Shown: positions 1 through 8,634 of the stretch, piece after piece
Layout: the number at the start of each line of letters is the position of its first letter
Numbering within the stretch: position 1 is the stretch's first letter
DNA from: Actinokineospora enzanensis DSM 44649
Lineage (GTDB): Bacteria; Actinomycetota; Actinomycetes; Mycobacteriales; Pseudonocardiaceae
Assembly (NCBI RefSeq): GCF_000374445.1
Contig: NZ_KB894406.1
Location: 186,001 to 250,000, forward strand
DNA: 64,000 nt
Direction: 5' to 3'
The notes under the pieces: model-generated
What the model saw: only the letters and a program-made list of their open reading frames with translations
Database searches by the model: none
Told to the model about the DNA's origin: nothing
Program-made: the position numbers and the translations under genes

Positions 1-287
1 AGCCCAACCAGGGGTTGCAAAAGGAGATCACGCTGTTCGAGCGCGGCGCCAGGGTCGGTTTCTACAACACGTTCGCCGTCAGGTCCACCGAGGACAGGGT
101 GGACTGCGTGCCGTTCGGGAAGGTCGAGGTCAGCCGGGATGTCTCGACCGGCGAGGTGCACGCGTTGCGCGGTCGCGGGTTCGCCTCCGTGCAGTTCCAC
201 CCGGAGTCGGTGCTCACCGTCGACGGTCCCGGTCTGCTTTCGGACCTGATCTCCCATTCGGTCTCGGTGGCGGCTTTGGCCCGGTGA
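1..287 (+). CDS. C-terminal end of a PhzE/anthranilate synthase-type protein (partial at left edge)
   Basis: Open at the left window edge; the reading frame begins at base 3 and stops at 287, leaving about 94 residues. The tail contains GFYNTFAVRS and, near the end, GFASVQFHPESVLT. The HPES segment is the class I glutamine amidotransferase signature (catalytic His-x-Glu) found in TrpG and in fused TrpEG/PhzE proteins that make anthranilate or aminodeoxyisochorismate from chorismate. The PNQGxQKEI and RVGFYNTF phrases resemble the PhzE/ADIC-synthase branch. The synthase part and the amidotransferase nucleophile lie outside the window, so the exact reaction cannot be read. No gene follows closely; the next starts at 394. 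It may belong to a separate chorismate-derived pathway to the left. Confidence 0.75.
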   Translation, partial: PNQGLQKEITLFERGARVGFYNTFAVRSTEDRVDCVPFGKVEVSRDVSTGEVHALRGRGFASVQFHPESVLTVDGPGLLSDLISHSVSVAALAR

Positions 288-393
288 TTCCGCGCGGTTG
301 CGGAATTCGCCTGGTCGCGGGTTTCGGCCGCGAATCAGGTTCGGTGCTACACCGAAAGCGTGAGCCGCGATCCCGGTGCCGGGAGGGTGATGC

Positions 394-1590
394 ATGGGCG
401 CGCGGCGGGAAGTCCACAACACGGTCTCGGGGTCGCACGCCGAGAACATCATCCAGGCAGGCGTGGTCAAGGGCGGCCTGTTCCGGCGCGTCTACCGCGT
501 CAGCGTGGACATGCCGCGCCCGGTGCGGATCACATTTGTCGTATTCCTGGTGATGGTCCTACTCGGCGCGTCCACCTTCGCCGTCGTGACCTGGGTTTTG
601 CCGCAATTCGCCCCCACCTACAAAACCGAGTTCCTCGTCGACCTGTCCGCAGGCGACGTCCCGGACGATTTCGGGGCGAGCGCCGACTCCCTGCGAAAGG
701 CCCTCGGGAACTCCGGCGACGACGACGCCCTCGCCCTGCGCGGCTTCGGCGGCGACTGCGGCTCGGACGCCAATACCAACCAACTCGTCGGCTTCGGCAC
801 CGGCAACCGCACGGAGGTCGCCGACGCGGTCCACGGCGCGCACACGACCGGCGCGGCGACGTTGTTGCGCGGGATAGTCGAGGCCACGCAGGACTTCTCC
901 GGCCCGTTCACGCAGCGAGCCAAGCAGGTCAACCGCATTATCGTCGTGACCAGGCACGGGATCGACGCCTGCGACGACGACGCGGACTTCGTGGAGAAGG
1001 AGATCCGGGACCGCGTCGCCGCGAGCGGCCTGTCCCTGGAGTTCCGTTTCGTCGGCTACCGCGTCCCACACGACCAGAACGACGTACTCGCCCGCCTGGC
1101 CTCCGGCGCGGGCGCCCCGCCCCCGGTCCTCGCCGACAACCAGGACCAACTGCGCGGCGCCCTCGACTGGTTCACCAACGTCGAACCCGTCCTGCGGTCC
1201 GCGACCCAGGTGGTCGACGCGTTCAACCCGACGGTCGCCAAGGTCGACCAAGCCGTCCAGGCGATCATCGACGGCCGCCTCGACGTGGCCGCGCGGACGC
1301 TGGACGAGGTCAAACCCACCACCGCGGACGCCGAGTTCGAGAACCTGCGCACCCGCGCCCGCACCCCGGACGCCGTCGCATTGCACACCAAGGCCCTGTC
1401 CCTGCGCGACCGCCAACGCGACGTGTTGGACTCGGCGTCCCGGTTGCTGGACACCGCCCGTTCCGGATCCCCGCTGGGACAGCGCCTGACCGGGTATCAA
1501 CAGGCGGCCGACAACTACAACGCGAACGTCGACGACATCAACCGCATGCTGGCCCAGTTGCGCGCCCAGGCCCCGGGAGGCGGCCGGTGA
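394..1590 (+). CDS. Membrane-anchored VWA-like protein (first of a related pair)
   Basis: This 398-residue protein has no confident functional assignment. The N-terminus (residues 8-28) has an NTVSGSHAENIIQAG segment, resembling the NxxSGxxxGxxxQxG leaders seen on some actinobacterial signalling proteins. One hydrophobic transmembrane segment lies at about residues 46-66. An extracytoplasmic domain follows with a VDLSAGD strand end that looks like a degraded VWA MIDAS motif (DxSxS), then an FGGDCGS segment. The C-terminal 150 residues are probably helical. A GGGAGGG-like ribosome site precedes the ATG. The stop overlaps the GTG of the next gene by four bases, so the two are co-translated. The same middle domain recurs in the next protein. 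Confidence 0.7.
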   Translation: MGARREVHNTVSGSHAENIIQAGVVKGGLFRRVYRVSVDMPRPVRITFVVFLVMVLLGASTFAVVTWVLPQFAPTYKTEFLVDLSAGDVPDDFGASADSLRKALGNSGDDDALALRGFGGDCGSDANTNQLVGFGTGNRTEVADAVHGAHTTGAATLLRGIVEATQDFSGPFTQRAKQVNRIIVVTRHGIDACDDDADFVEKEIRDRVAASGLSLEFRFVGYRVPHDQNDVLARLASGAGAPPPVLADNQDQLRGALDWFTNVEPVLRSATQVVDAFNPTVAKVDQAVQAIIDGRLDVAARTLDEVKPTTADAEFENLRTRARTPDAVALHTKALSLRDRQRDVLDSASRLLDTARSGSPLGQRLTGYQQAADNYNANVDDINRMLAQLRAQAPGGGR

Positions 1591-3266
1591 ATCGGCTCGT
1601 ACTCATCCTGGTCACGGTCTTCGTGGTCTTCGCCAGCGCGACGACGTTCGTGCTGCTCGCCGTGATCCCCGACTACCGCACCACCGTCCTGGTCGACACC
1701 TCCACCCAGACCACCGACTTCCCCGGCGTCCTGGCCGCCGTCACCGCAACCGCCCACAACATAGGCACGGACGACTCTCTCTCGTTGCGCCGCTTCGGGG
1801 GCGAGTGCGGGTCTCCGGACAACACCGCCGAGCTGACCGACGATCCTTCCGCCGTCGGTTCCGCCTTGCGGGGTGTGCGCCCGTCCGGTCGTCCCACTCT
1901 GTTGAGCGGGATCCTCGCGGCGATCGACGACTTCGATGGCGTTCTGCCGTTCCATGGGACGAAACGGAACAGGATCGTCATCATCTCCAGCACAGGACTG
2001 GATGCTTGTTCCGGCGACCCGGCGGCGGTGTCCCGAACCATCCAGGAACATGTCCGTTCCGCAGGCCTCGCCTTGGAACTGCGGGTCATCGGGCATCGCG
2101 TTCCACCTGACCAACGGGACGCGCTGAAACAGGTGGCGGGAGATCAGCCGGTCGCCTTCACCGAGTCCGCGGCCGACTTGAGCGCCGAGTTGGACACGCT
2201 CGTGATCCCGAGGTCGCCGGAAGCCGCGAAGATCAGCGTGACCGCGCCGCCCCCGGCGGAACCGGTGTTCGCGTTCGGCTCGTCGACCGGGATGGGGATC
2301 GTGCGGGGCGAGAAGGTGGTCAAGCAGGTCACACGCAAGGAGTCCGAGTCCCAAGCCTGGTTCCGGCCTGCCTTCACCTCCGACGGCCGGTACGTGTTCA
2401 CCACGGTCGCGGAGGGTGTGCTCGTCATCGAGGTGTCGAGCGGCGCGGAACGCACGGTGCCCTGTGACCAATGCCAGACGGCCGTCCCGGCCGGGGAGAG
2501 CCTGATCGTCTGGCTCGATTCCGGCGACCGCATGGTGGTGCTGGACGCGAGCAAACCGGACGCGTCACCTCGGTCCGTGGCCGTTCCGTTCCCACCGAGG
2601 CAGTTCCCCACGGAGCTGGGCGGAGGACACGTGGAACCGATCGGTGGCCGCGCAGGCCACGTCGTCATCGCCTGGGGCGACGGGACGTCGGCCTACGGGG
2701 GGCCGGAGACCATCTACGACGTCGACCTCGACGGCTCCCGCCACGACCTGGGCAACACGACCGACGAAGCGAACGTGGCCGTCGGGATCGCGGCGATCGC
2801 ACCGGATGGGAAGCTCATCGCCATACCGGCCACGGAGCACGCAGGTGCCTGCGAGTCGGTGACCGCGGTGGCCCTGATCGATCCCCCCACACAGGAGCAT
2901 CGCAGGCTGGCCGTCGTCGATCCCAAGCACCCGCAGGCAGACGTCAATGGCTCCAGCGTCCGTGACCTGTGGTTCGACCACGACGGCGGCCTGAACGCCA
3001 TCTACACCGATCGCCACTGCGACTCCACCGGCGGTGACGCGACCATCGTCCAGGACGTCAGCCTGTGGCACCTCACTCCCGGCGACGACCACTGGGAACT
3101 CCGCGACGCCGGCCCACTGCTGTCGTCCCGCGACGTGGCACCCGGTGTGCGGGCGGTGATCGTCGACCCGGACTCGGACCGCCTGTCCGGCACCGTGCAC
3201 GTGAAGACGGCCGACCGTGACATCAACCTCGGCGTCCAGGCCAGCAGTCTCGCCGTCCCGGATTAG
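1587..3266 (+). CDS. Membrane-anchored VWA-like protein with C-terminal beta-propeller-like region
   Basis: The GTG start at 1587 lies in the GTGA overlap with the upstream stop; the frame extends upstream only as the shadow of the previous gene. The 559-residue product has a transmembrane helix at residues 5-27, then a VWA-like domain (VDTSTQT in place of DxSxS; LSLRRFGGECGS matching the upstream protein's LALRGFGGDCGS). From about residue 230 the sequence shows repeated strand-rich blocks such as AFTSDGRYVFTT and AAIAPDGKLIAIP, typical of WD40/TolB-like beta-propellers. It is probably displayed outside the membrane as a partner of the preceding paralogue. Function is unknown; a surface sensing or scaffolding role is inference. 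Confidence 0.7.
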   Translation: MNRLVLILVTVFVVFASATTFVLLAVIPDYRTTVLVDTSTQTTDFPGVLAAVTATAHNIGTDDSLSLRRFGGECGSPDNTAELTDDPSAVGSALRGVRPSGRPTLLSGILAAIDDFDGVLPFHGTKRNRIVIISSTGLDACSGDPAAVSRTIQEHVRSAGLALELRVIGHRVPPDQRDALKQVAGDQPVAFTESAADLSAELDTLVIPRSPEAAKISVTAPPPAEPVFAFGSSTGMGIVRGEKVVKQVTRKESESQAWFRPAFTSDGRYVFTTVAEGVLVIEVSSGAERTVPCDQCQTAVPAGESLIVWLDSGDRMVVLDASKPDASPRSVAVPFPPRQFPTELGGGHVEPIGGRAGHVVIAWGDGTSAYGGPETIYDVDLDGSRHDLGNTTDEANVAVGIAAIAPDGKLIAIPATEHAGACESVTAVALIDPPTQEHRRLAVVDPKHPQADVNGSSVRDLWFDHDGGLNAIYTDRHCDSTGGDATIVQDVSLWHLTPGDDHWELRDAGPLLSSRDVAPGVRAVIVDPDSDRLSGTVHVKTADRDINLGVQASSLAVPD

Positions 3267-3645
3267 GCGCCCCGGCCCAGGCGGACTGGACGTCGAGGCC
3301 ATGGGGCGACCGCAAGCACAAGATGATCAACGGGATCAGCGACAACGAGCCCAACATCAACGTCACCGGATTCGCGAACGACCGCACCAACGACGTCATA
3401 GTGCCCCCTGAGCATCCGTCGCGATCCCTGCCGCACACCAGCCGTACGCGGATCATTACCGAACGTACAGCAGCCTTTGCCTCGACCTGGCTCTCTCCCT
3501 CTTCCTCTCCCACGCGAAGGTCGGCACACCGGGGCGGTGCAAGCGCGACCGACCGCGTCGATGAAATCGGCCGCCGGGTGGCCTGCTTCGTAGAGGTAGC
3601 CCCAACCCGGGGCTGAGAACGGGCTGCGGTGACTGGGGCGTGAAG
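3267..3645. other. Gene-poor spacer with a gene remnant
   Basis: Between two convergent genes I see no intact gene. The only recognisable content is the short remnant at 3546-3602 described separately. Reading frames here are short and mutually overlapping. Confidence 0.5.
3546..3602 (-). pseudogene. Remnant of a paralogue of the gene at 7010-7603
   Basis: Read on the minus strand the segment gives YLYEAGHPAADFIDAVGR, which matches DLYEAGRLATDFIDAIAR in the C-terminal part of the protein at 7010-7603 at 13 of 17 core positions. The DNA is also similar over about 42 bases. The similarity ends on both sides and no start or full domain remains, so it reads as a decayed fragment. It lies just downstream of the XRE regulator at 3646-4515. 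Confidence 0.5.
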
Positions 3646-4515
3646 TCAACCCGCTCGATCGAGACCGGGATCGGTGTGGCGGATTCCGTTGCTATGCAGG
3701 CGATGTACTGCTTTGGTGAGATAGGCGACCGTGTCATCCGGGCTGAGTGCGTTCATCTCCATCAGCCTGATGTCGATGGTGAGGTTCCGGAGATCCTCGG
3801 GGCGGTACAGCCAGGTGTTCGAGCGCCGGGAGTGCTGGATGGCGACCGTCGTGTGACGCGTCTCGGTGAGGGTGAAGGCCTGATCGAGGTCGGCCTGCCA
3901 GCCCACCTGCTGCGGTACGACGCGAAGATCGACCTGAGGATGCGTGGCGCGGGTCAGCAGGCGTTCGAGCTGGGCGCCGAACATGTCGACCGTGCCGATC
4001 GGGCGCGTGAGGGCCGCCGTACCCAGGAACGCGGTCAGCCGGGTTCGCGGCGACGGAATGGCGCGTTGGCGGTCGAGCAGTGTGGCGACGTGGGCTTCGA
4101 CCTGGTCGATGTGGACTTCCCCGGCGTGCGCGACGGCCGTGGCGACCTCGCGGGTGCGGAGCAAGGGTGGAACGAGTCGAGGCGCTACCTCGGTGATGCG
4201 CGTGGCGGTGGCCTCCAGGGCGAGGTAGGCCTCGCGCTGGAGCACGTCTTCCTTGGTTGTGCTGGCGATCCAGCACGAGTCGTGCAGATTCTCGCTCAGG
4301 TCCATCACCCGGCGGAACCGCTCACCGCGAATGCCGAGGTGTGCGAGCAGGTGTGAGACCTGGTGGGGCTTCGGTGCCCTTTCACCGATTTCCCACCGAA
4401 GCAGGGTGGGCGCATCCCGCTCGATCTGGAAAGCGAGCGCCCGCATGGAACGGCCCTTCTCGGTCCGTAGTCGTCGGAGCATCAGACCAAGAGCGACGGC
4501 GCGGGGCGTGGGCAT
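3646..4515 (-). CDS. XRE-family regulator with DUF5753-like C-terminal domain
   Basis: This 289-residue protein begins MPTPRAVALGLMLRRLRTEK, followed by a helix-turn-helix at about residues 10-65 (SMRALAFQIERDAPTLLRWE). The rest matches the layout of actinobacterial XRE/DUF5753 regulators: a helical domain with LREVATAVAHA-type segments, a hydrophobic ligand-pocket region around VDLRVVPQQVGWQADLDQAF, and a C-terminal YLTKAVHRL. These proteins are usually encoded beside a small DUF397 protein; none is intact here. It is transcribed away from the second XRE-type gene at 4792, with about 275 bases between them. Confidence 0.85.
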   Translation of the reverse strand: MPTPRAVALGLMLRRLRTEKGRSMRALAFQIERDAPTLLRWEIGERAPKPHQVSHLLAHLGIRGERFRRVMDLSENLHDSCWIASTTKEDVLQREAYLALEATATRITEVAPRLVPPLLRTREVATAVAHAGEVHIDQVEAHVATLLDRQRAIPSPRTRLTAFLGTAALTRPIGTVDMFGAQLERLLTRATHPQVDLRVVPQQVGWQADLDQAFTLTETRHTTVAIQHSRRSNTWLYRPEDLRNLTIDIRLMEMNALSPDDTVAYLTKAVHRLHSNGIRHTDPGLDRAG

Positions 4516-4791
4516 CAGCGGGCATCCTTGCCGTGATCATGGTTGTGGTGGATTGCGGTGCACGGTTGGCTGGCGGCAGCGGCCGACAGGAGCCGATGAG
4601 TGCGACGAAGCGCTCTCGAAGCGGTCGATGGCTTCATGGGTCAGACCTTGCCGTGGGTCGCGCTTCTCTGGAACGTCCTCATCAGGGGACGTCAAGGGGA
4701 GGGTTGAGGGATGATTTAGCGCCGCTTTGAAGGATGTTTCCGTGTGGACTGTGCGACGATGTGCGGTGACGAAGGTTGACGGGAGCACTGC

Positions 4792-6108
4792 GTGATTGAG
4801 CCGAATGACCGGTTGAGAGCGCTTCGGGAACGCACGGAGTCGTCGGTGACGCCCGGGGAGAGCCTTTCCCGCAGCGAGCTGGCAGAGCAGGTCAACGCAT
4901 GGGTGCATGCCCATCGCAACCGGGTGGTCGAGCTGGATGGGAACTACGTCGGCAAGCTTGAACGCGGTCTCATTCGGTGGCCCCAACTCGACTATCGCGA
5001 GGGTCTGCGAGCGGTGCTCGGCGTGCGCGCCGACCGAGAACTCGGCTTCCGACGATCACGCAGCGCCACCGCTAACCTCGACCACGTGAATCGTTCAGAG
5101 TTCCTTCGCGCGGCCCTGGGCGTGACCGTGGGCGGTCTGATCGCTCCGCTGGCCCAGTCGCTCCAGGCCCTCCAGCCCATGTCGATCCCGTCGGTCGTCG
5201 GACAGGCGGAGATCGACAAGGTACGCATGGTCGCGAGACTGTTCGGGACGTGGGATCACACGTACGGCGGCGGGCTCGTCCGCGAGGCGGTGACCGCCCA
5301 GCTCCGCTATTCGGCAGGCCTGCTCAACGCCAGGTGCCCCGAGCGGCTGCGCGGTGAGCTGTTCGGTGCGGTTGGCCTGCTCGGCCACACATCCGGTTTC
5401 ATGGCGTTCGACGCCCACGCACATGACGACGCTCGTCGCATGTTCGAGTTCGCGCTGTCCTGCGCCGAGGAAGCGACTGACTGGCATCTGCGCGCGAAGG
5501 TCTTGTCGAGCATGGCTCGTCAGGAGACCTGGTGCGGCAATCCGGATAAGGGACTCACCCTCGTTGAACTGGCAATGGTTCGAGCTGATCGACTTACACC
5601 GACCGAGCGGGCCATGTTGTTGAGCGCTCGTGCTCGTGCCCTCGCCAAGCTGACCCGCGTCTCCGAGGCTGCTACCACCGTCGGCATGGCCGATGACCAG
5701 TTCGCGAACGCCGCGCCTGCGAATGATCCGGCGTGGATGGCGTATTACGACGATGCCCAGCACGCGGGCGATACCGGGCATGCCCTGTTCGACCTCGCCA
5801 CGCACGGTCGCTTCGCATCCGAGGCCACTGATCGACTGCACACGGCCGTGATAGGTCACACTGCCCCGTATGTCAGGTCACGGGCATTCTCCCGGATCAA
5901 GTTGGCATCGTTGACCATGTGCACCGGTGATCCGGCTGAGGCGGTCCGGATCGGTGAGCGTGCGTTGGTCGAGGCAGGCGCGATCACCTCGCGTCGGGCT
6001 GTCGATGACCTTCGTGAGCTGCGGGGGTTCGCGGCTCGCCATCACCGGGTGGCCGAGGTGGCCGAGTTGCGACGGGCGATCGATCATCGGCTGGCGATCA
6101 CGTCGTGA
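4792..6108 (+). CDS. XRE/TPR-type transcriptional regulator
   Basis: GTG start; 438 residues. The N-terminal 75 residues form a helix-turn-helix (SLSRSELAEQVNAWV, then NYVGKLERGLIRWP), as in the actinobacterial family of XRE regulators that carry TPR-like helices. A hydrophobic linker VTVGGLIAPLAQSL follows, then helical repeats to the end, including ARRMFEFALSCAEEATDW and MLLSARARALAKL, likely a peptide- or protein-binding superhelix. Its TGA overlaps the GTG of the kinase gene (GTGA at 6105-6108), so the pair is an operon. Base composition looks less GC-rich than in the polyketide region. Confidence 0.85.
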   Translation: MIEPNDRLRALRERTESSVTPGESLSRSELAEQVNAWVHAHRNRVVELDGNYVGKLERGLIRWPQLDYREGLRAVLGVRADRELGFRRSRSATANLDHVNRSEFLRAALGVTVGGLIAPLAQSLQALQPMSIPSVVGQAEIDKVRMVARLFGTWDHTYGGGLVREAVTAQLRYSAGLLNARCPERLRGELFGAVGLLGHTSGFMAFDAHAHDDARRMFEFALSCAEEATDWHLRAKVLSSMARQETWCGNPDKGLTLVELAMVRADRLTPTERAMLLSARARALAKLTRVSEAATTVGMADDQFANAAPANDPAWMAYYDDAQHAGDTGHALFDLATHGRFASEATDRLHTAVIGHTAPYVRSRAFSRIKLASLTMCTGDPAEAVRIGERALVEAGAITSRRAVDDLRELRGFAARHHRVAEVAELRRAIDHRLAITS

Positions 6109-6998
6109 ACGGTCGGGAGCAGGCCGCTCGCCACATCCTCGATCGGGCGTGTGCCCAGGTGGGGGTGTCCTCTGACGGTGCCACGGTGGTCCGGATCGGC
6201 GAGAACGCGATCTTTCGGTTGCCTGGCGGCGGTGTCGCGAGGATCGCGCGGACGGGCCAGGTTTCGGCCGCTCGTCGGGAGGTCGCCGCGGCCGGGTGGA
6301 TGGAGCGGGCCGGTGTGCCCGCGGTTCGGCTCACCGAGCCTGCCGCTCAGCCGGTCGTGGTGGATGGTCGGGCGGTCACGTTCTGGCGGGAGCTGTCGGC
6401 GCACGAGCATGGGACGCCCCGGCAGGTGGCGCTCGCGTTGCGCAGGTTGCACGATGTGCCGCCGCCCGGCGACATCGGGCTCGGTGCCATCCAGCCGTTC
6501 GTTCGCCTGGCGGAGCGGATCGCTCGGGGTTCCACGCTGGGTGAGGACGACCGCTCATGGCTGCGCGACCACCTGGCCGAACTGGAGCAACGCTGGAGCC
6601 TGCGCCCGCCGGGCCTGCCGGAGTGCGTCGTGCACGGGGACGCCTGGGCGGGCAATGTGGTGTCGCTGGCGAGTGGGGAGATCGTCTTCCTCGACCTGGA
6701 ACGCACCGCGATCGGGTCGCCGGAGTGGGATCTGGTGCATACCGCGATCAAGTACGTCTCGTTCGGGTGGATCGGCGAGGACGAGTATCGGACGTTCAGC
6801 GAGGCATACGGCCACGATGTGACCGGGTGGGCCGGGTTCGAGTTGTTCCGGGACATCCGCGAGTTCCGGATGACGTGCATGGCGGTGCAGGTCGCCGCCG
6901 AGGAACCGGACGCGGTCGGGCAGGCTTTGCACCGCGTCAGGTGCCTGCGGGGCGAGAATGGGCCGCGTCCCTGGTCCGGTTGGTCGGCAGTGTCCTGA
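6105..6998 (+). CDS. APH-family phosphotransferase
   Basis: This 297-residue protein has the aminoglycoside phosphotransferase/choline kinase fold. Visible elements are an N-lobe with IGENAIFRLPGGGVARIAR, the Brenner motif CVVHGDAWAGN (His177, Asp179, Asn184) and the metal-binding FLDLER (Asp197). The family phosphorylates small hydroxylated substrates with ATP or GTP, including aminoglycosides, macrolides, choline and homoserine-like compounds. It is translationally coupled to the XRE/TPR regulator upstream. Whether it is a resistance enzyme or a metabolic kinase cannot be told from the sequence. The C-terminus is normal for the family. Confidence 0.85.
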   Translation: MNGREQAARHILDRACAQVGVSSDGATVVRIGENAIFRLPGGGVARIARTGQVSAARREVAAAGWMERAGVPAVRLTEPAAQPVVVDGRAVTFWRELSAHEHGTPRQVALALRRLHDVPPPGDIGLGAIQPFVRLAERIARGSTLGEDDRSWLRDHLAELEQRWSLRPPGLPECVVHGDAWAGNVVSLASGEIVFLDLERTAIGSPEWDLVHTAIKYVSFGWIGEDEYRTFSEAYGHDVTGWAGFELFRDIREFRMTCMAVQVAAEEPDAVGQALHRVRCLRGENGPRPWSGWSAVS

Positions 6999-7009
6999 CC
7001 AGGTGAAGG

Positions 7010-7603
7010 TCAGTCCTCGGGGAAGAACGAGATCATGTCGAGGGTGGCCTGCGGCGGTTCCGTGCCGACCCAGTACCCCGGCCCCGTGCGGGTCTCCCAG
7101 GCCAGGTGGTGTCGAGCGATGGCGTCGATGAAGTCGGTGGCCAGGCGGCCTGCCTCGTAGAGGTCCTGGTCGGTGGTCTGGGAGCTGGCGCCGACGATCA
7201 GGCCCCGGACTTCGGCGGAGTGGCCGTGGCGGAAGCCGCCGGTGCCGCACAGGTGTGGGTCGACCAGTACGGCCTCGCCGTAGTTGCGGCCGAGCCTGCG
7301 GTGTCCGGCGGCCTTGGCGGCGGCGTTCGCCAGGAATCGGGGGCCGTCGGCGCCGATCGTGAGGGCGGCCAGGACGGCTCGGGGATCGGGGAGCCAGGTG
7401 GGGGCGGTGGGGTCGAGCAGGATGAAGGCCATGCAGTCGCGCTTGTAGTGGCCGCGCGGCCCGGGAGCCTCGTGGTGGCGTTGGATGCTCTCGGCGCGGG
7501 CGCGGCCCAGGGCAGCGAGCAGGTCCGTCAGCTCGGTGTCGGTGAGCATGTAGTCGTACGGGTTGGTGCGGACCTTGACGCGGACGGACAGGGGGACGGT
7601 CAA
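7010..7603 (-). CDS. Protein of unknown function with a conserved YEAG...DFIDA segment
   Basis: I place the start at the TTG at 7603 because AGAAGGAG lies just upstream; an open frame extends to 7702 without a better site. The 197-residue product has no recognised domain, signal peptide or membrane segment. It contains RGHYKRDCMAFILLDP, then FLANAAAKAAGHRRLGRNYGEA, and a C-terminal YEAGRLATDFIDAIARHH. A fragment of the same C-terminal segment is present at about 3.6 kb. It converges on the kinase gene with only eleven bases between stops. Confidence 0.55.
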   Translation of the reverse strand: MTVPLSVRVKVRTNPYDYMLTDTELTDLLAALGRARAESIQRHHEAPGPRGHYKRDCMAFILLDPTAPTWLPDPRAVLAALTIGADGPRFLANAAAKAAGHRRLGRNYGEAVLVDPHLCGTGGFRHGHSAEVRGLIVGASSQTTDQDLYEAGRLATDFIDAIARHHLAWETRTGPGYWVGTEPPQATLDMISFFPED

Positions 7604-7689
7604 GGGTCGGCTCCTTCTGACGCGGGTGCTGAGGTCACCGACGATCCTTACAGGACCGATGATCGCGTCCGATGTGGACCCCTGATAGC

Positions 7690-7716
7690 GGGGCCCGCCC
7701 ACGGCGGGCGGGCCCC
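7690..7716 (-). terminator. Hairpin terminator of the discoidin-protein gene
   Basis: Perfect 11-bp inverted repeat (GGGGCCCGCCC and its complement) around a five-base loop, starting a few bases after the stop of the minus-strand gene at 7722-8471. No U-tract follows, as is common in high-GC actinobacteria. Confidence 0.6.
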
Positions 7717-7721
7717 GGGGA

Positions 7722-8471
7722 TCAGTAGGCGAAGGCCTGGATCTCGTTCACGCGGGCGATGTTCGGCAGGGTGCTGGTGCCCACCTTGGCCAGCACTCGC
7801 ACGCCGCGCGTGTTGCGGGGGGCGAACCAGGTGTTGACCGTGGCCGACGTGTTGTAGTTGTAGGTGGCGACCGTGTCCCACCACTGGCCGTTCTCGTTCA
7901 GGACCTGGATGTCGAAGTCGCGGAGTTCGGCGGACTTGGTGGTGTACACGGTGATGTGGCCCACCTTCTGCAGGTCCGGCCAGACCACCTGGATCCATTC
8001 CGGATTGACGAGCATCGAGCGGTTGGCGCTGAGCCAGCTGTGCTGGCAGCCGAACGCCGTGCTGTTGTCGCCGTCGTTGACCACCGCGGGACGGTAGTGG
8101 TCGTAGGTGGACGAGGCCGTGGCGGTGCCCGCGCGGGCGTGGTTGACGACCGTGGGTGGCGGGGCGCTGGGCGGGGTCGTCGACGAGGTGTCGGGGACCA
8201 GGTAGGTCGTGCCGGAAGGCGGGCTGGGCGGGGTGCCGTAGCACGGGTCCCAGGTGCCCGTGGTCTGGGGCGTGGTCGGCACGGTGGTCGAGACGGTGCC
8301 GGACACGCTGGTCCCGGGGGTGGTCACGGAGGTGGTCAGGGTCGTGGTGGGTAACGCGGTGGTGGCGGCGGGTTCGGGGGCCGCGGTCGCGGTGGGGACG
8401 AGCACCGCGAGGGCGGCGATACTGGCCAGGGCCAGCGCCGGGGGGAGGTATGCGCGGGCAGGGTGGCGCAT
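7722..8471 (-). CDS. Secreted protein with a discoidin (F5/8 type C)-like domain
   Basis: The 249-residue protein starts with a Sec signal peptide: MRHPAR, then a hydrophobic stretch ending at AATA near residue 31. A Thr/Pro/Ser-rich linker runs to about residue 110. The C-terminal 140 residues form a discoidin/CBM32-type jelly roll: ATASSTYDHYRPAVVNDGD, then PEWIQVVWPDLQKVGHITVY and FDIQVLNENGQWW, ending GVRVLAKVGTSTL. Such domains bind glycans or surfaces outside the cell. No catalytic domain is attached. It sits next to, but outside, the polyketide operon. Confidence 0.85.
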   Translation of the reverse strand: MRHPARAYLPPALALASIAALAVLVPTATAAPEPAATTALPTTTLTTSVTTPGTSVSGTVSTTVPTTPQTTGTWDPCYGTPPSPPSGTTYLVPDTSSTTPPSAPPPTVVNHARAGTATASSTYDHYRPAVVNDGDNSTAFGCQHSWLSANRSMLVNPEWIQVVWPDLQKVGHITVYTTKSAELRDFDIQVLNENGQWWDTVATYNYNTSATVNTWFAPRNTRGVRVLAKVGTSTLPNIARVNEIQAFAY

Positions 8472-8600
8472 CGGGGTTCCTCTCGGAGTGGGACGCGGAC
8501 ATTCGGGACGGTACGGGTGAAGCTACCCAAGTCGATCACCCGGAGAAAGAACCTCTCGATACCACCGCGACCGTCCACAATCACACTCGCCGAGAAGCCG

Positions 8601-8629
8601 GGCCCCCGGCGCCACCGGCGCCGGGGGCC
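8601..8629. terminator. Hairpin terminator after the polyketide operon
   Basis: Perfect 13-bp inverted repeat (GGCCCCCGGCGCC) with a three-base loop. It lies immediately downstream of the last gene of the minus-strand operon (stop at 8635). Confidence 0.65.
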
Positions 8630-8634
8630 GCGAC

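Noticed and set aside
360-1586. An open frame running from 360 into the gene at 1587
   Set aside because: It overlaps the 394-1590 gene in another frame and has Arg/Pro-rich shadow composition; only the part from the GTG at 1587 has real protein features.
6105-6998. Naming the kinase as a specific aminoglycoside resistance gene
   Set aside because: Only the general APH fold is visible; substrate cannot be set without closer homologues.
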